A stretch of 64,000 bases of DNA. Source: Sordaria brevicollis (Eukaryota > Ascomycota > Sordariomycetes > Sordariales > Sordariaceae). This document shows, one piece after another, positions 20,917-30,755 of the stretch (its first letter is position 1; every line of letters begins with the position of its first letter). The notes below the pieces were generated by a model. That model was not told where the DNA came from. It worked only from the letters and a program-made list of their open reading frames with translations, and did no database searches. The position numbers and the translations under genes are program-made. The stretch is from contig JAUTDP010000007.1 of the NCBI GenBank assembly GCA_033439795.1, positions 2,480,001 to 2,544,000 on the forward strand, in the 5' to 3' direction.

Positions 20917-23900
20917 CTTTGCCCACCCTGAAGGATCAAGACGAGGAAGATAGGATACGGTAAGAAAGATACAAGGAAAGCAAAAGAAAAGAAGGTGGAA
21001 AGATGCGAGGAGCGGAAATAAGGAAATGTGATACAGATATTATCTATAGCATTACTGACATGTAGAACAGAGAGCGTCAAGGGGGGGAGTGATACGGCTG
21101 TCATACCCGCACCTTGGGAGCCGTAGCATGGGTATCTGAGGGGATGAGGCCGGCGGGTAGGCACACCCAAGGCTTAACAAGGAAATCTGCCAGCAAGGGT
21201 TCGGTATCGTCGGAGTTTCTCCCGTTCGACGTGAAATGACCCCACACAACGAGAGCCGAGACAGCAGGATTCAAGTGCTAGTGACGCGTCCCATGGTCGG
21301 GTATGTTGGAAGCAACGACTGGGGCCCATTGGGTCAGGAGATGTCGACCAGAATAGTCTGACAGGACCAAGAAGACAAAGAGGGAGGAGATAAGGCACGG
21401 AGGAAGTATGGACGATGCGCTTAAGGTGGACTAGTCACACTGACTGTACTCGTCATGTAAAAGGGGGTCTCCGTGAAAGAACCAGAAACCCCAGGCATTT
21501 GGGTGGATATGAGGGCTTCCATATTGAAGGAAGATCGGGAAATAAGAAGTGGCATGATGACTCCCAAACTCTGGAGGCAGGGTCGAAGTCTCTTTAGCTG
21601 GGCATCCCAGTTCCGCTCTTTCCTTTGTTCCAATGTTTCGGAATTGGGGACGAGAAGAGCACACGCCAGCACTCCAACGGACTGAGGGTTTGACATTGAC
21701 GATGCTTTCCGAACAAATCTCAGTCAGATCTACCTTTGGTCCGAAGGAAAGGCATATGTGTGATCAAAACTCGCGACCTGCAGAGACTGCCTGTCTGTCA
21801 ACCAGCTAAGATGCGTTCCAGACCCCGTCCAGGGTCGAACACATCAAGCTTTTTACCCCAGATCTACTAGAAAAGGTTCGATATCGTAGATCAATGGAAG
21901 CTAGGAAACGACGCCGGCTTGGTTGAGTCTTTGGTTCCGCAATCACGTCAATGCCGGGCTTGGCCAATTGAGGCAGGCACAATCAATGATATCTGAACCC
22001 CGTCATCACACCTACCGCATCTAGACTCTTCAGCTTGTGGGACAAGGTAGCAAGCATTCTTCCACATTATTGTTCGGTACGTACCTAGCTCCTGCAAGGT
22101 AGCAAACATGAACGGCACTTCTCGATGACCACATGCCGCAGGTAATCTAGATGCGTCGATGTTGAGGGTATATTACGCCAGTGACACGATGGCATCTAGA
22201 GCCTGAACAGGAAGTTGTGTTTTCGAAGTCCGGCTCGTGATCTGCAAAATCTTTCAATAGATCGATCTTGTCTTGAACAGAGACAAAAAGGTGCTGATGT
22301 CTATGCGCGGAGGTTAAAGATAACTTGGGAATAGCGTCGGGCTTCAACATGCGGGCCGGCCTTTGTGCGGAGGATTCAAAGCTTGTGAAAGCTTGTTCCT
22401 GACCGTCCCCGATCCATGTAGCTTACGTGTACACACACCCTCCGAGGCCGGTAACGGCCCGTCTTCTTGGGAATGCGCGTCCCACGCGGATCATCATTTC
22501 CATAAAAGGCGCAGTTGCTTGCGGTCGTTCCAAAGACGAGCTGGAGCAAGGGGTGTTTCTCATCCTCTCCGACGCGGCCTTTCCTCGATATGGGCTTTGG
22601 CAACTTCAACTGGTGTTGGGGGCTGTCGTGGCACGAAGTGAGTAGAGTAGTACCTCCAGGGACCAGAGAAGCGAGTACCTCTAGGTAGCGTAGATCCATA
22701 TCAACAATTGTCGTTTCCATCCTCGTCAACTCCTAGACTACCTCAAAAACATCTTATCACCTCGAAAGGACTGTCCGTTGTCTTGATGTATGCTCCTTTC
22801 TGCTATAGAACAGGAGAAGAACACATATAAAGGACTGTTCGATAGAGACTTATCTTGCCACCAATGTAATTTAGTTCGAACAATGGGAAAACAGTAAAAG
22901 AAGGGGGGCAAGGCCAGGAATCGAACAGCTCAACCAACCTAACGTATAGAGAGATATGGGAGGGAATACCTTAAAAGAGTCGTATTTTGCGCACTTGGTC
23001 GCCAACGGACACTATACGCCCACTGAAGTGCCGCCGCTGTTGGGGCAACGGACCGCTCGACAACACCGAATCTTGAAGTGATGAGGTGCGGGCTGGTAAG
23101 AAATTGCACCATAAGCCACAGGTAATCACCTCACTTCGAGTGTCCGAGTGAGAAGCTCTGGGAAGTGACTGCATGAATCAAAAAGATCCAAGCAAAGACA
23201 GAAAGCAGCCTTGATTGTCAATTTGACAAATAAAGAATGCGATGGAAAACAACGAAGTTGAAATGACCAGGTAATATAAAATCTTTGAACCACCAGGTAG
23301 GGATGTGTTGGAGCTTGTTACCTTCCCCTCAACGACCCCAAAACCAACCGCCAAGACAAGAGCTACTGAGCATTACGTTACCCGTAGGTGTGAGATTGGC
23401 TGGCCAAGTAACACCTACTCTCCTGCAGAGAGTAGGTCCGAAAAATCTGGGACACCAAAAAATCTGGGACAGTGAACAACGAGCCCGTTACAATAAATCT
23501 GAAAAATCTAAAAGAAGCGTTCGATAGGCCTAAGTTATCCCATTCATTGGCCAAAAGGAGGATTAAAAAAAGAGTGTAAACAATAGTTTCTGGAGGTTCA
23601 AAATTCGCCCGCAAACACTAGTACAATTTTGGGATTTGGTAGAAGGGTTAGGGTCATAGCCGACTGTCCCAGATTTTTTCACTGTCCCATATTTTTTAGG
23701 CCTACTCTCTGTAGGAGAGTAGGTGTTACTTGGCCAGCCAATCTCACACCTACGGGTACTCTGCATCTCCATGCTGTGTCATTTAGCTGAGCTCAGCTGT
23801 ACATACAACAGCTCCCTGGATCGCCGGGTTACGTTTCAGCTGCCTGTGTTTCACTTCTCCCTCTTTCATCAATTCTTCTTTGACCACTTCTCGAACAAAA

Positions 23901-24181
23901 CAACCTCCCGCAACTGTGTAGTTGTCATCGACAGTACTACGAGCAAACGAAGCAAACCCCGCAATATACCCAGGCCGGGCCCGAGCACCTCTACGGCTAC
24001 TCCACAGAGTCCACCTCTATAAGTGCGATATCGTGATACGTCAGCACCGGCGACGTACGGATCGAATCGACATCCCCACGTCCGACTTTCCCCCTTCAAT
24101 AACCTCAAGAGCATCTACATTTTCTGCTGCCAGCCTGACACAAACTCATTCTGGCGCGACTTTAGCGCCCGCCGCACCACG
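20917..24181. other. Long intergenic region with MITE and degenerate sequence
   Basis: About 3.3 kb without a convincing gene. It contains the MITE-like element at 23381-23756 and a tRNA-like remnant near 21752-21815 (minus strand). Several frames of 60-117 codons (for example 22376-22729 on -) have no family features. GC content looks normal, so this is not a RIP block. Confidence 0.5.
23381..23756. mobile_element. TA-flanked 376-bp MITE-like element
   Basis: The ends are inverted repeats of about 93 bp (23381-23473 and 23664-23756). Both begin CCCGTAGGTGTGAGATTGGC, with the first 44 bp identical, and both are directly flanked by TA, the target duplicated by Tc1/mariner-type transposases. 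Within each arm lies a small hairpin (CCTACTCTC...GAGAGTAGG) and two copies of a subterminal AAAAAATCTGGGACA motif. The interior of about 190 bp has no coding content I can identify. At 376 bp it is below the roughly 400-bp length needed for efficient RIP, and it shows no AT bias. It lies about 430 bp upstream of the Erd2 start. Confidence 0.85.
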
Positions 24182-25527
24182 ATGGGATTCTTTGACATAA
24201 ACGGGATTAGTGTAAGTGTAAGAGGAGAGTCGCGCCGGCGAGTATCTCAGAAGACATGCGAACATTTCGAAGCTAACATCTGTTCTTGATCATAGATTTT
24301 CAGGTGGGCAGCTGATATATCCCACCTCCTTTCGAGATGCATCCTCCTATACTCGATTCATCGCAACAGGAGTGCTGAAGGTTCTACACCTCTCCCTTCG
24401 TCCATGCAACCATCTTCCGACTAACACCGGCCTCTCCTAGGCGTGTCCCTCATCACACAAGTATTCTACGCCTTGGTCTTCGTCACACGATACACAGATA
24501 TCTTCGCCGAGCAATGGTGGTGGCGCTTCTTGGAATGGTGGAATTTCTTCTTCAAGATCTTCTACCTCACCTCGTCGTTCTACACCATTGCGGCCATGCA
24601 GTTCTTCTTCCCACGCACCCGTGAACGGGAGAAGGCATGGAAGTTCGGCGCCATAATTTTGGGTGGTAGTTTGCTCCTATCACCGTTTGTGATGCTGATC
24701 GGTAAGAAGAAGGACGATTGGGGTTTTGGAGAGGTAAGTGCAGCATACCGGCACGTCCGCCCCCTCTACTGGTTACGTACTAACCTCTTTTCTCTACTCA
24801 GTGGCTCTGGGTGTTCTCTCAGGTCCTCGAATCTGTCTGCGTACTTCCCCAACTCCTCCTCCTCCGACAAACCACCGTCCCGACTGTGATCACCTCGCTA
24901 TACATCGTGTTCCTCGGCTCATACCGTGCCCTCTACTTGCTCAACTGGATTGCTCGTGCGTTCGACATCAACGGTCGCAGGCCCGACGGCATCTCTATTG
25001 TCTTTGGCATCATCCAGACAGCCCTATACGCCGACTTTGCTTGGGTCTACTGGACACGCCAGCGTGTCAAACTGCGGAACGGCGGTGTCGTCGACTCCGA
25101 TGATCTTCGACGCGGGTGGCTCCTTAGTCACATCTTCGGCAATAAGCGTATGGCTGGGGGACACATGACGGATGATGACGAGGAGAGTGCCCCTGCCCTG
25201 GGTGGAGGCCGCGGGATCAATGGCGTTGGCATTAGCAACGGAAACGGCCGTGGTTCGGCACCGAGATCCAAGTGGGGCGCACGCGGTATCTCGGTTAGCG
25301 CTGATGACGGCGTACTCAACCATGAGCAGTCTTTGGAGGATCACGGAGTGACGGAATCATTGGATCCCGACGCCAAGATGCACGATCCAGATGACTTGGC
25401 GAGGGCCTTGGACGACGATGATGATGGATCGCCTTCGCGGGCAGGAGGTTCGGCGCCTTTGCTCGATAACAACAAGAACGACAGTAACGGCAGGAGGGAC
25501 CACCACAACGCTTGGGCTGATGACTGA
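24182..25527 (+). CDS. erd2: ER lumen protein retaining receptor (Erd2/KDEL receptor) with long tail
   Basis: Four exons: 24182-24211, 24296-24380, 24441-24733 and 24802-25527, encoding 377 residues. The core (about residues 1-245) follows the Erd2 fold: IFRWAADISHLLSRCILLYSIHR, GVSLITQVFYALVFVTRYTD, FFKIFYLTSSFYTI, WVFSQVLESVCVLPQLLLLR, and NWIARAFDINGRRPDG in place of the usual NWIWRY. Seven hydrophobic segments can be placed. Erd2 binds HDEL/KDEL tails in the Golgi and returns escaped ER proteins by COPI traffic. The typical protein is about 210-220 residues, whereas here about 130 hydrophilic residues follow the last membrane segment: Gly/Asn-rich, then Asp-rich (LARALDDDDDG), ending HNAWADD. 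The donor of intron 2 (GTTCTA) is atypical, but the joined product is conserved. The function of the tail is unknown. Confidence 0.88.
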
Positions 25528-25995
25528 TTAGGGTGTGCTACGAGGTATAGGAATGGGTGAACGACTGGGGTTTGATATTGGATTTTATTTTTTCGGCGGG
25601 CTAATGGGCTGGCGGGTATCTATTGTCTTGGGTATGGACTGAGCATTATCAATAGTCGGCCATATGGGTATTGGCATCACTCTAAGCTGGTGGTCGAAGC
25701 TTTGCTTAAGGAGTTACGGTCGGGAAGGTGTTGATGATTTCAATCTCATAAAGGTACCGGTCCCGCAAAACCACACGGTCAACAGCTTTGCGGTATTAAT
25801 CCGCCGAGGCGCAGTGATATGGCTGTGTTATATGACAGATGTGATATGTTGTGCAGGCAAACTTCGTTGGGATCGTCAAAAGTGCCATTGATTCTGCGCT
25901 AATGGAGTTCATGAGAATTGTATATCGAAAAGTAGAAGAGCAAAACAAAGGTTTATATCCCTATATGCAGTACTTTCCTTTACAAGACCACAACT
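25528..25995. other. Convergent intergenic region
   Basis: About 470 bp between the ends of erd2 (+) and the GH76 gene (-). Nothing is recognised beyond probable 3' untranslated sequence. Confidence 0.4.
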
Positions 25996-27936
25996 CTACT
26001 CGGTCTGCACAGAAAGCTCCCAAAGCGCCCTCAACACCGCCAACCCTCCGCTCTGCGTTTCTACCGTTCTCCCTCTGCCGCGTGTGTTTGGATCATCGTC
26101 CACCATTTTCCGGCTCTCCCCAACCACCTCACGACTAGTCCTCTTTGGCCCCTTTCTCGACTGGCGGCTATCCCCAGTCATCGGATGCTGCACCCCGTAG
26201 GTACTTTGGTCATCATAAATCACCGGCGGCCTTCCAGCTTCGCCTTTGCCTCCAATCAACAGCTCTTCACCATCCAAAACCCACTCTGAAGTCCGCGGAA
26301 CACCCCGGTTTCGATAATCAGTAACTCCTTCCATAGGAGCCAACGAGTCCGGACCAAGACGAATCTCGGACGTCTTCATGTTTAACAACCCAGCCGTCCA
26401 CCACATGCCGAACTTGCCTTCGCTGTCGCGAGTGCGCGCTGCAGCATGGGCGTTGTGCTTCAACCACCCCAGATACCGCTGGCAAGCGGCTGAGTGTTCT
26501 TTTGCTACAGTGTTCCAGAACTGCGGACTGGGCGCACTCTTCTTCATCTTCAGTGCCGGCGGGTGATCCGCTGCTGGTGATGGTGGTTGAGTAATGGGCA
26601 AGCAAAATGCCGTGAAGTGGTGCATCCAAATCCCCTTGAACGTTTGCGCATCTTGCGAGCACTCGCCCGTCGCGTCGCATACTTCTTCGAGGATACCCGC
26701 TCTGCCTAAGCCTCGCCAGGGCGGGAGTTCACCACCACCTGGTTGAAACTTGGAAAGATTGTCAACGGGTGAGTTTTGCGTTAGGTCCCAGCCGGTTGCT
26801 CGGATGACGTTCTGGATGAGCGTGTGGCCTGCTTTCAAGTAAGACGGGTTAGGATCGATGCTGAAGAGGTTCCGCTGGCCGGTGAGGATGACGCCTTGGT
26901 TGTACGTGTACAGCATCTCGTCGCGCTCGTCGCACTTGGTGTTGTTGCTGCCGGAGGAGTAGCCGGAGATGTGGAAGCCGTCGGTGAAGAGACCCAGAGC
27001 GTTGGTCATGTTGGAGGCGATCAGCCAGTTGTAGGCGTCGACCGCGGCGGCTAGGTATTTGGGATCGTGCGGATACCATTTCTTGTTTTTTTTCTTCGGC
27101 TGATTGTGCTCTGAGCCGATGAAAGGTGAGTTATTGTCATCCCCAGGGAAATGAAGGTACATCATGACCGATGCGGCGATGTATAACTCGTTGGTGATGG
27201 CGTTTTTGTACGGCAATAACCGCGGATTCCAGTTCATGCCTCCACCGCAAAGTGTTGTGTCCCAGCCGGCGGCTGCCAGCTCCCAGAATATCCTCGCTCG
27301 GTGAGCAAAAGCCGGAGTCCAGAGAGTTCCATGCCAAGTGCGGTTCCGTAACGTTTCCGTTGGGAACTCAACACCACCGCCGCCGCCGCCATTGCCATCA
27401 CCACTAACAACACCAAAGCCAAACGGTGGCCGGCTGGGCGTACTGCTATACCCATCAATAAACTTGGTAGCATCCAGCCAGCCCAATACAACCCAGAGCA
27501 TATCATCGTAGGCTTCCTGCCGGAGAGCGAATATGTTTTGGCCGAAGTAGAAGCCGATCAGCTGGGAAAAATAAAGAGAGATCGTGTTTTCCGTTGCCGA
27601 CCACCCCTCTGAGATTTCGATTCCCATCGACGCCGCTATCTCGAGGCTTCGATGTAAAGTTTCGAGCGTGCCGGCAATGTGAGTCCCTAGGACAGCGGCG
27701 GTCCAGTCGATAGCAGAGGGCCATGTGCCAACCCACGGCTGAAAATAGGCTTCTTGCATCACATCGATGGCGTTTATGATGTCATCGAAGAGCGTCACGT
27801 TGAAGACGTAGTCTCGTTCTCTTCTTCCGTCCACAGGCTTGCTTGCCTCCAAATGTCGAGGCAAGAACAAGAAGGATTGTTCGGCGGCGCAAACTGCCGT
27901 GGCTAGAAGAGCCACTTTGGTCCATTTGACCAACAT
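25996..27936 (-). CDS. Secreted GH76 endo-mannanase-like wall enzyme (Dcw1/Dfg5 family)
   Basis: A single exon of 646 residues. It starts with a signal peptide (MLVKWTKVALLATAVCA). The GH76 domain occupies about residues 45-460. Visible signatures are EAYDDMLWVVLGWLDA with the paired aspartates (Asp144/Asp145) expected at the catalytic site, CGGGMNWNP, NELYIAASVMMYLHF and DEMLYTYNQGVILTG. Fungal GH76 proteins act on alpha-1,6-mannan and are thought to cross-link GPI-protein glycans into the wall. A Gly-rich insert (GDGNGGGGGG) interrupts the domain near residue 180. The C-terminal 100 residues are Arg/Ser-rich and not hydrophobic, so unlike Dcw1/Dfg5 no GPI signal is present; the protein should be soluble or wall-associated by other means. 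N-glycosylation sequons are frequent (NVT, NRT, NMT, NNT). Confidence 0.88.
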   Translation of the reverse strand: MLVKWTKVALLATAVCAAEQSFLFLPRHLEASKPVDGRRERDYVFNVTLFDDIINAIDVMQEAYFQPWVGTWPSAIDWTAAVLGTHIAGTLETLHRSLEIAASMGIEISEGWSATENTISLYFSQLIGFYFGQNIFALRQEAYDDMLWVVLGWLDATKFIDGYSSTPSRPPFGFGVVSGDGNGGGGGGVEFPTETLRNRTWHGTLWTPAFAHRARIFWELAAAGWDTTLCGGGMNWNPRLLPYKNAITNELYIAASVMMYLHFPGDDNNSPFIGSEHNQPKKKNKKWYPHDPKYLAAAVDAYNWLIASNMTNALGLFTDGFHISGYSSGSNNTKCDERDEMLYTYNQGVILTGQRNLFSIDPNPSYLKAGHTLIQNVIRATGWDLTQNSPVDNLSKFQPGGGELPPWRGLGRAGILEEVCDATGECSQDAQTFKGIWMHHFTAFCLPITQPPSPAADHPPALKMKKSAPSPQFWNTVAKEHSAACQRYLGWLKHNAHAAARTRDSEGKFGMWWTAGLLNMKTSEIRLGPDSLAPMEGVTDYRNRGVPRTSEWVLDGEELLIGGKGEAGRPPVIYDDQSTYGVQHPMTGDSRQSRKGPKRTSREVVGESRKMVDDDPNTRGRGRTVETQSGGLAVLRALWELSVQTE

Positions 27937-29845
27937 TGCCGTCGACCGAGAAGCAGCAGTGCAGATAAAGGGAGGGTCAAATCTGTGACGGTTTGGTGGG
28001 CTTCAGATGGTCGTAAGCGGAATCCCGTTGTTTGCCAGGATCAAGAGACCGTGAGGATCGATACAAACTCCCGAAACCAGTCGGGGGGAGCAGACCAGTT
28101 TATACACACTTTCAGGTTTGCCAGATGTAGAGAAACAAACGAGCGAATCGAGCGCCTACAACAGTCAGTTGTAGTTGCCCAGTCCGCCAAGATGCTGGTA
28201 GTTTCTCATCGTGAACTAGGTCCGCGTAGAGCTCAAGATCCACGAAGATCCACGAGACAGATACGGATGATGTGTGCCTCGGATTTACACAATGCAACAG
28301 GAACTAGGAGGGTTGTAACGGTTGAAGAAGAGATTGGTCAGGGTTCGGAAAGTAGAAAGAAAGTCACGACGACGAAAACCAAGAGGATTATCGAGGACTC
28401 ATGAAGGCTCTCGGGAATGGCTTCAAGTGACAAGGTCAAACCCAAACAACGAGGAGAGAGAGCGTGTGAAGTGCGACCGCATCAACTTCTTGAGCGGGAG
28501 GACAAGACGGCAGCCTGACTTGAAGAACCAACAGTCATTCCGTGGGGATTCACACCTCAATTCAGGCTGTGTGTGCATGCCAAGGTCAGCTTGCCCGGTC
28601 AAGTCGACACCACCCAAGACAGCGAACTGATTGTAACTGAAGTTCCAATAAGACGATGCCCAGGTGTGGCTGTCGTCGAATCAATGGCACCATCGGGCAT
28701 GTTTCATTGAGTTGAAGCTGAGGTGAGAACCAAGAGGTACGTACACCTGCCTCGATGGAAGGGTGGCCGACCCGGCAGCTGGCGACGGAATATGGAGCAA
28801 CTGGATTTCGTTTGAAACGGGCAACGGCGGCCTGACCGGCAACGGGCGGGTTCCAGTCGGGTTCGCAGAGCGCCTCCACTGCTCCCGTCCCCGCCGCTTC
28901 CATTGCGCTGAGTGAGGGGCAAAAAGGAAGGAGCTCTGCCTGCCGGGACGATTCTGCCCACTTCCTCCCTCGCTCCCCACACCGTGCCCTGTCCTGGCGA
29001 GTTCGAGACTCCTTCGACTTTTCCAATTCGGACCCCATGAGTGTGTCTCGAACCCATGACACATACATGTCTCTGTCCATACGCGATTTAACATTTGCAT
29101 CAGAGTTTCTCGATGATTTGGGTGGAAAATTTGAAAGAGTTTAGGTTAGGAGGCATATATCGAACAAATGAAGGCAAGTGTGCAATTACAACTGGAAGAT
29201 GGATCAACAAAAACCATATCACTACTACAATCCCCATACCATATAGATACCAGTCGTTTGGCTCGTTCTTTGGGAAACGCGTACCATAAAGGCCTGCGGC
29301 AACCCAAAGTCGAATGAATAACTGTGTAAGCTGCGTGTTGAACGCCGATGTCGGAAGCTCACCTCAATTTTCCTCATTTAACCGAGAAATATGAAACATG
29401 CTTGTGGTTGCTTCGTGATGACGAGTTGAAGGAAAATGATATTGCTGTGAAGGGTCAAGGTATAAGCAAATACGGGAAGATATTGAATCCAACAGCGACG
29501 AAGTTTCTGTTTCATAAGAAAGCTTCTGGAGCAGCAACAAATACGCTTGCATTATATATATCGACCATCCAGATGTTCGCAACACTTAACCGCCTGCCTG
29601 TCGCTTCTTCGCTGACATGGTATGGTATACAAAAATAACGTTCCGCCCGTCTCCCACAAAAAAAAACGCCTGCTTGAAAGCCAAAAGACTCTCGACCAAG
29701 TCAACCAACACCAGACGCCAAAAAACGCCATCTAACCCGCCCCAAGTAGTCCCTTCGTGATCCGTACCAGCCGAGAAACGTTTCCCGTTATAACATCGGG
29801 AGGTGTCTGCGTGCCGTAGTTCGAACATCATAGGCAAGATTTACC
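27937..29845. other. Intergenic, GH76 promoter to adk2 3' flank
   Basis: About 1.9 kb. Frames of 60-164 codons occur on both strands (for example 28586-29080 on -), but they overlap each other and show no domain, so none is called. Contains the promoter of the GH76 gene. Confidence 0.4.
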
Positions 29846-30755
29846 CTACTCGACGAAGCGACGCTCAAATTCCCTGATCAGCTTGGGCGTAATCTCGTTG
29901 CTGCTCATGCCCTCAACCTCCCAAAGGACGCCCTGGCGAGCATAATGTTCCAGGAGAGGCTCGGCGGTTTCCTGGAACTTTTTGTATCTCGCAAGATAAA
30001 CCTTCTCATCATCGTCCGCCCTGCGAACTAAGGGCTCACCGGTAATGTCATCGATACCGGGAACCTTGGGTGCGTTGAATGTGGTGTTGTAGACCCTGCC
30101 TGACGGCTCGTGAACCCAGCGTCCGGAAATGCGCTCAAGGATAACTTCAACGGGCGTCTTGAGGGATACGACCAAGTTAATGGGAACAATCTCATCCAAG
30201 CGCTGGGCCTGAGCTGCCGTGCGCGGGAAGCCATCCAACAGGAAAGAGTGGGTGGGATCGTCAGAAATTTGGGACTGGACGAAGCCACGGGCTTGTGCTG
30301 GCGAGGAGAGGAACGCTGCAACTTCAGCATCGTCTTGGAAAGACTGCGCGCCCTCAGCGCTGAGCGCGGAGGAAGCCAGCGTTAGGACATTGCCAGCGGG
30401 ATGGGTGGAGTTGAGCCATCCGCGCTGAGTGAGTTCGTTGCTGATGAGGCGAAGGATGATTTCATCTGATACCAAACCGCCGGACTTCATGACACTCTCC
30501 ACCTTGATGCCTGTGCGTGATAATTAGCATTGACTTGGGGACATGAATCAAGACCGTAGGGCGTACGATAGATAATAATCGCGGAACCCAAGACTCACCG
30601 AGAGGAGTCCGTTGCTTGACATTATATCGCAGCAGATCTCCAGAACTGATGGAGGACAGTTGAGGAAACCGTTGAAGAAGGCGTTCCGACTGTGTTCCCT
30701 TTCCAACACCAGGCGCGCCAACAAGGATGACGCGGGCAGCTCGCCGTAGGGCCAT
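29846..30755 (-). CDS. adk2: Mitochondrial adenylate kinase (GTP:AMP phosphotransferase type)
   Basis: Two exons, 30599-30755 and 29846-30510, separated by an 88-bp intron (GTGAGT...CACAG), encode 273 residues. The P-loop GAPGVGKGT lies at residues 13-21, preceded by a short basic N-terminus ([10 protein letters not shown]) that can act as a mitochondrial signal. [15 protein letters not shown] and the long LID ([13 protein letters not shown] to PLVRRADD) define the long-form adenylate kinase. The LID lacks zinc cysteines. The enzyme equilibrates AMP with nucleoside triphosphates; the AK3/Adk2 branch uses GTP in the mitochondrial matrix. An insert of about 30 residues ([20 protein letters not shown]) between the NMP and core regions makes it longer than the usual 220-230 residues. 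The branch assignment is by overall resemblance, so ATP use cannot be excluded. Confidence 0.92.

Noticed and set aside
22890..22960. Possible tRNA T-arm (reverse complement contains TTCGATTC)
   Set aside because: The flanking bases do not pair as a T-stem and no D-arm or anticodon arm can be placed.
28586..29100. Three overlapping minus-strand frames of 117-164 codons
   Set aside because: They overlap in different frames, and none shows conserved features.
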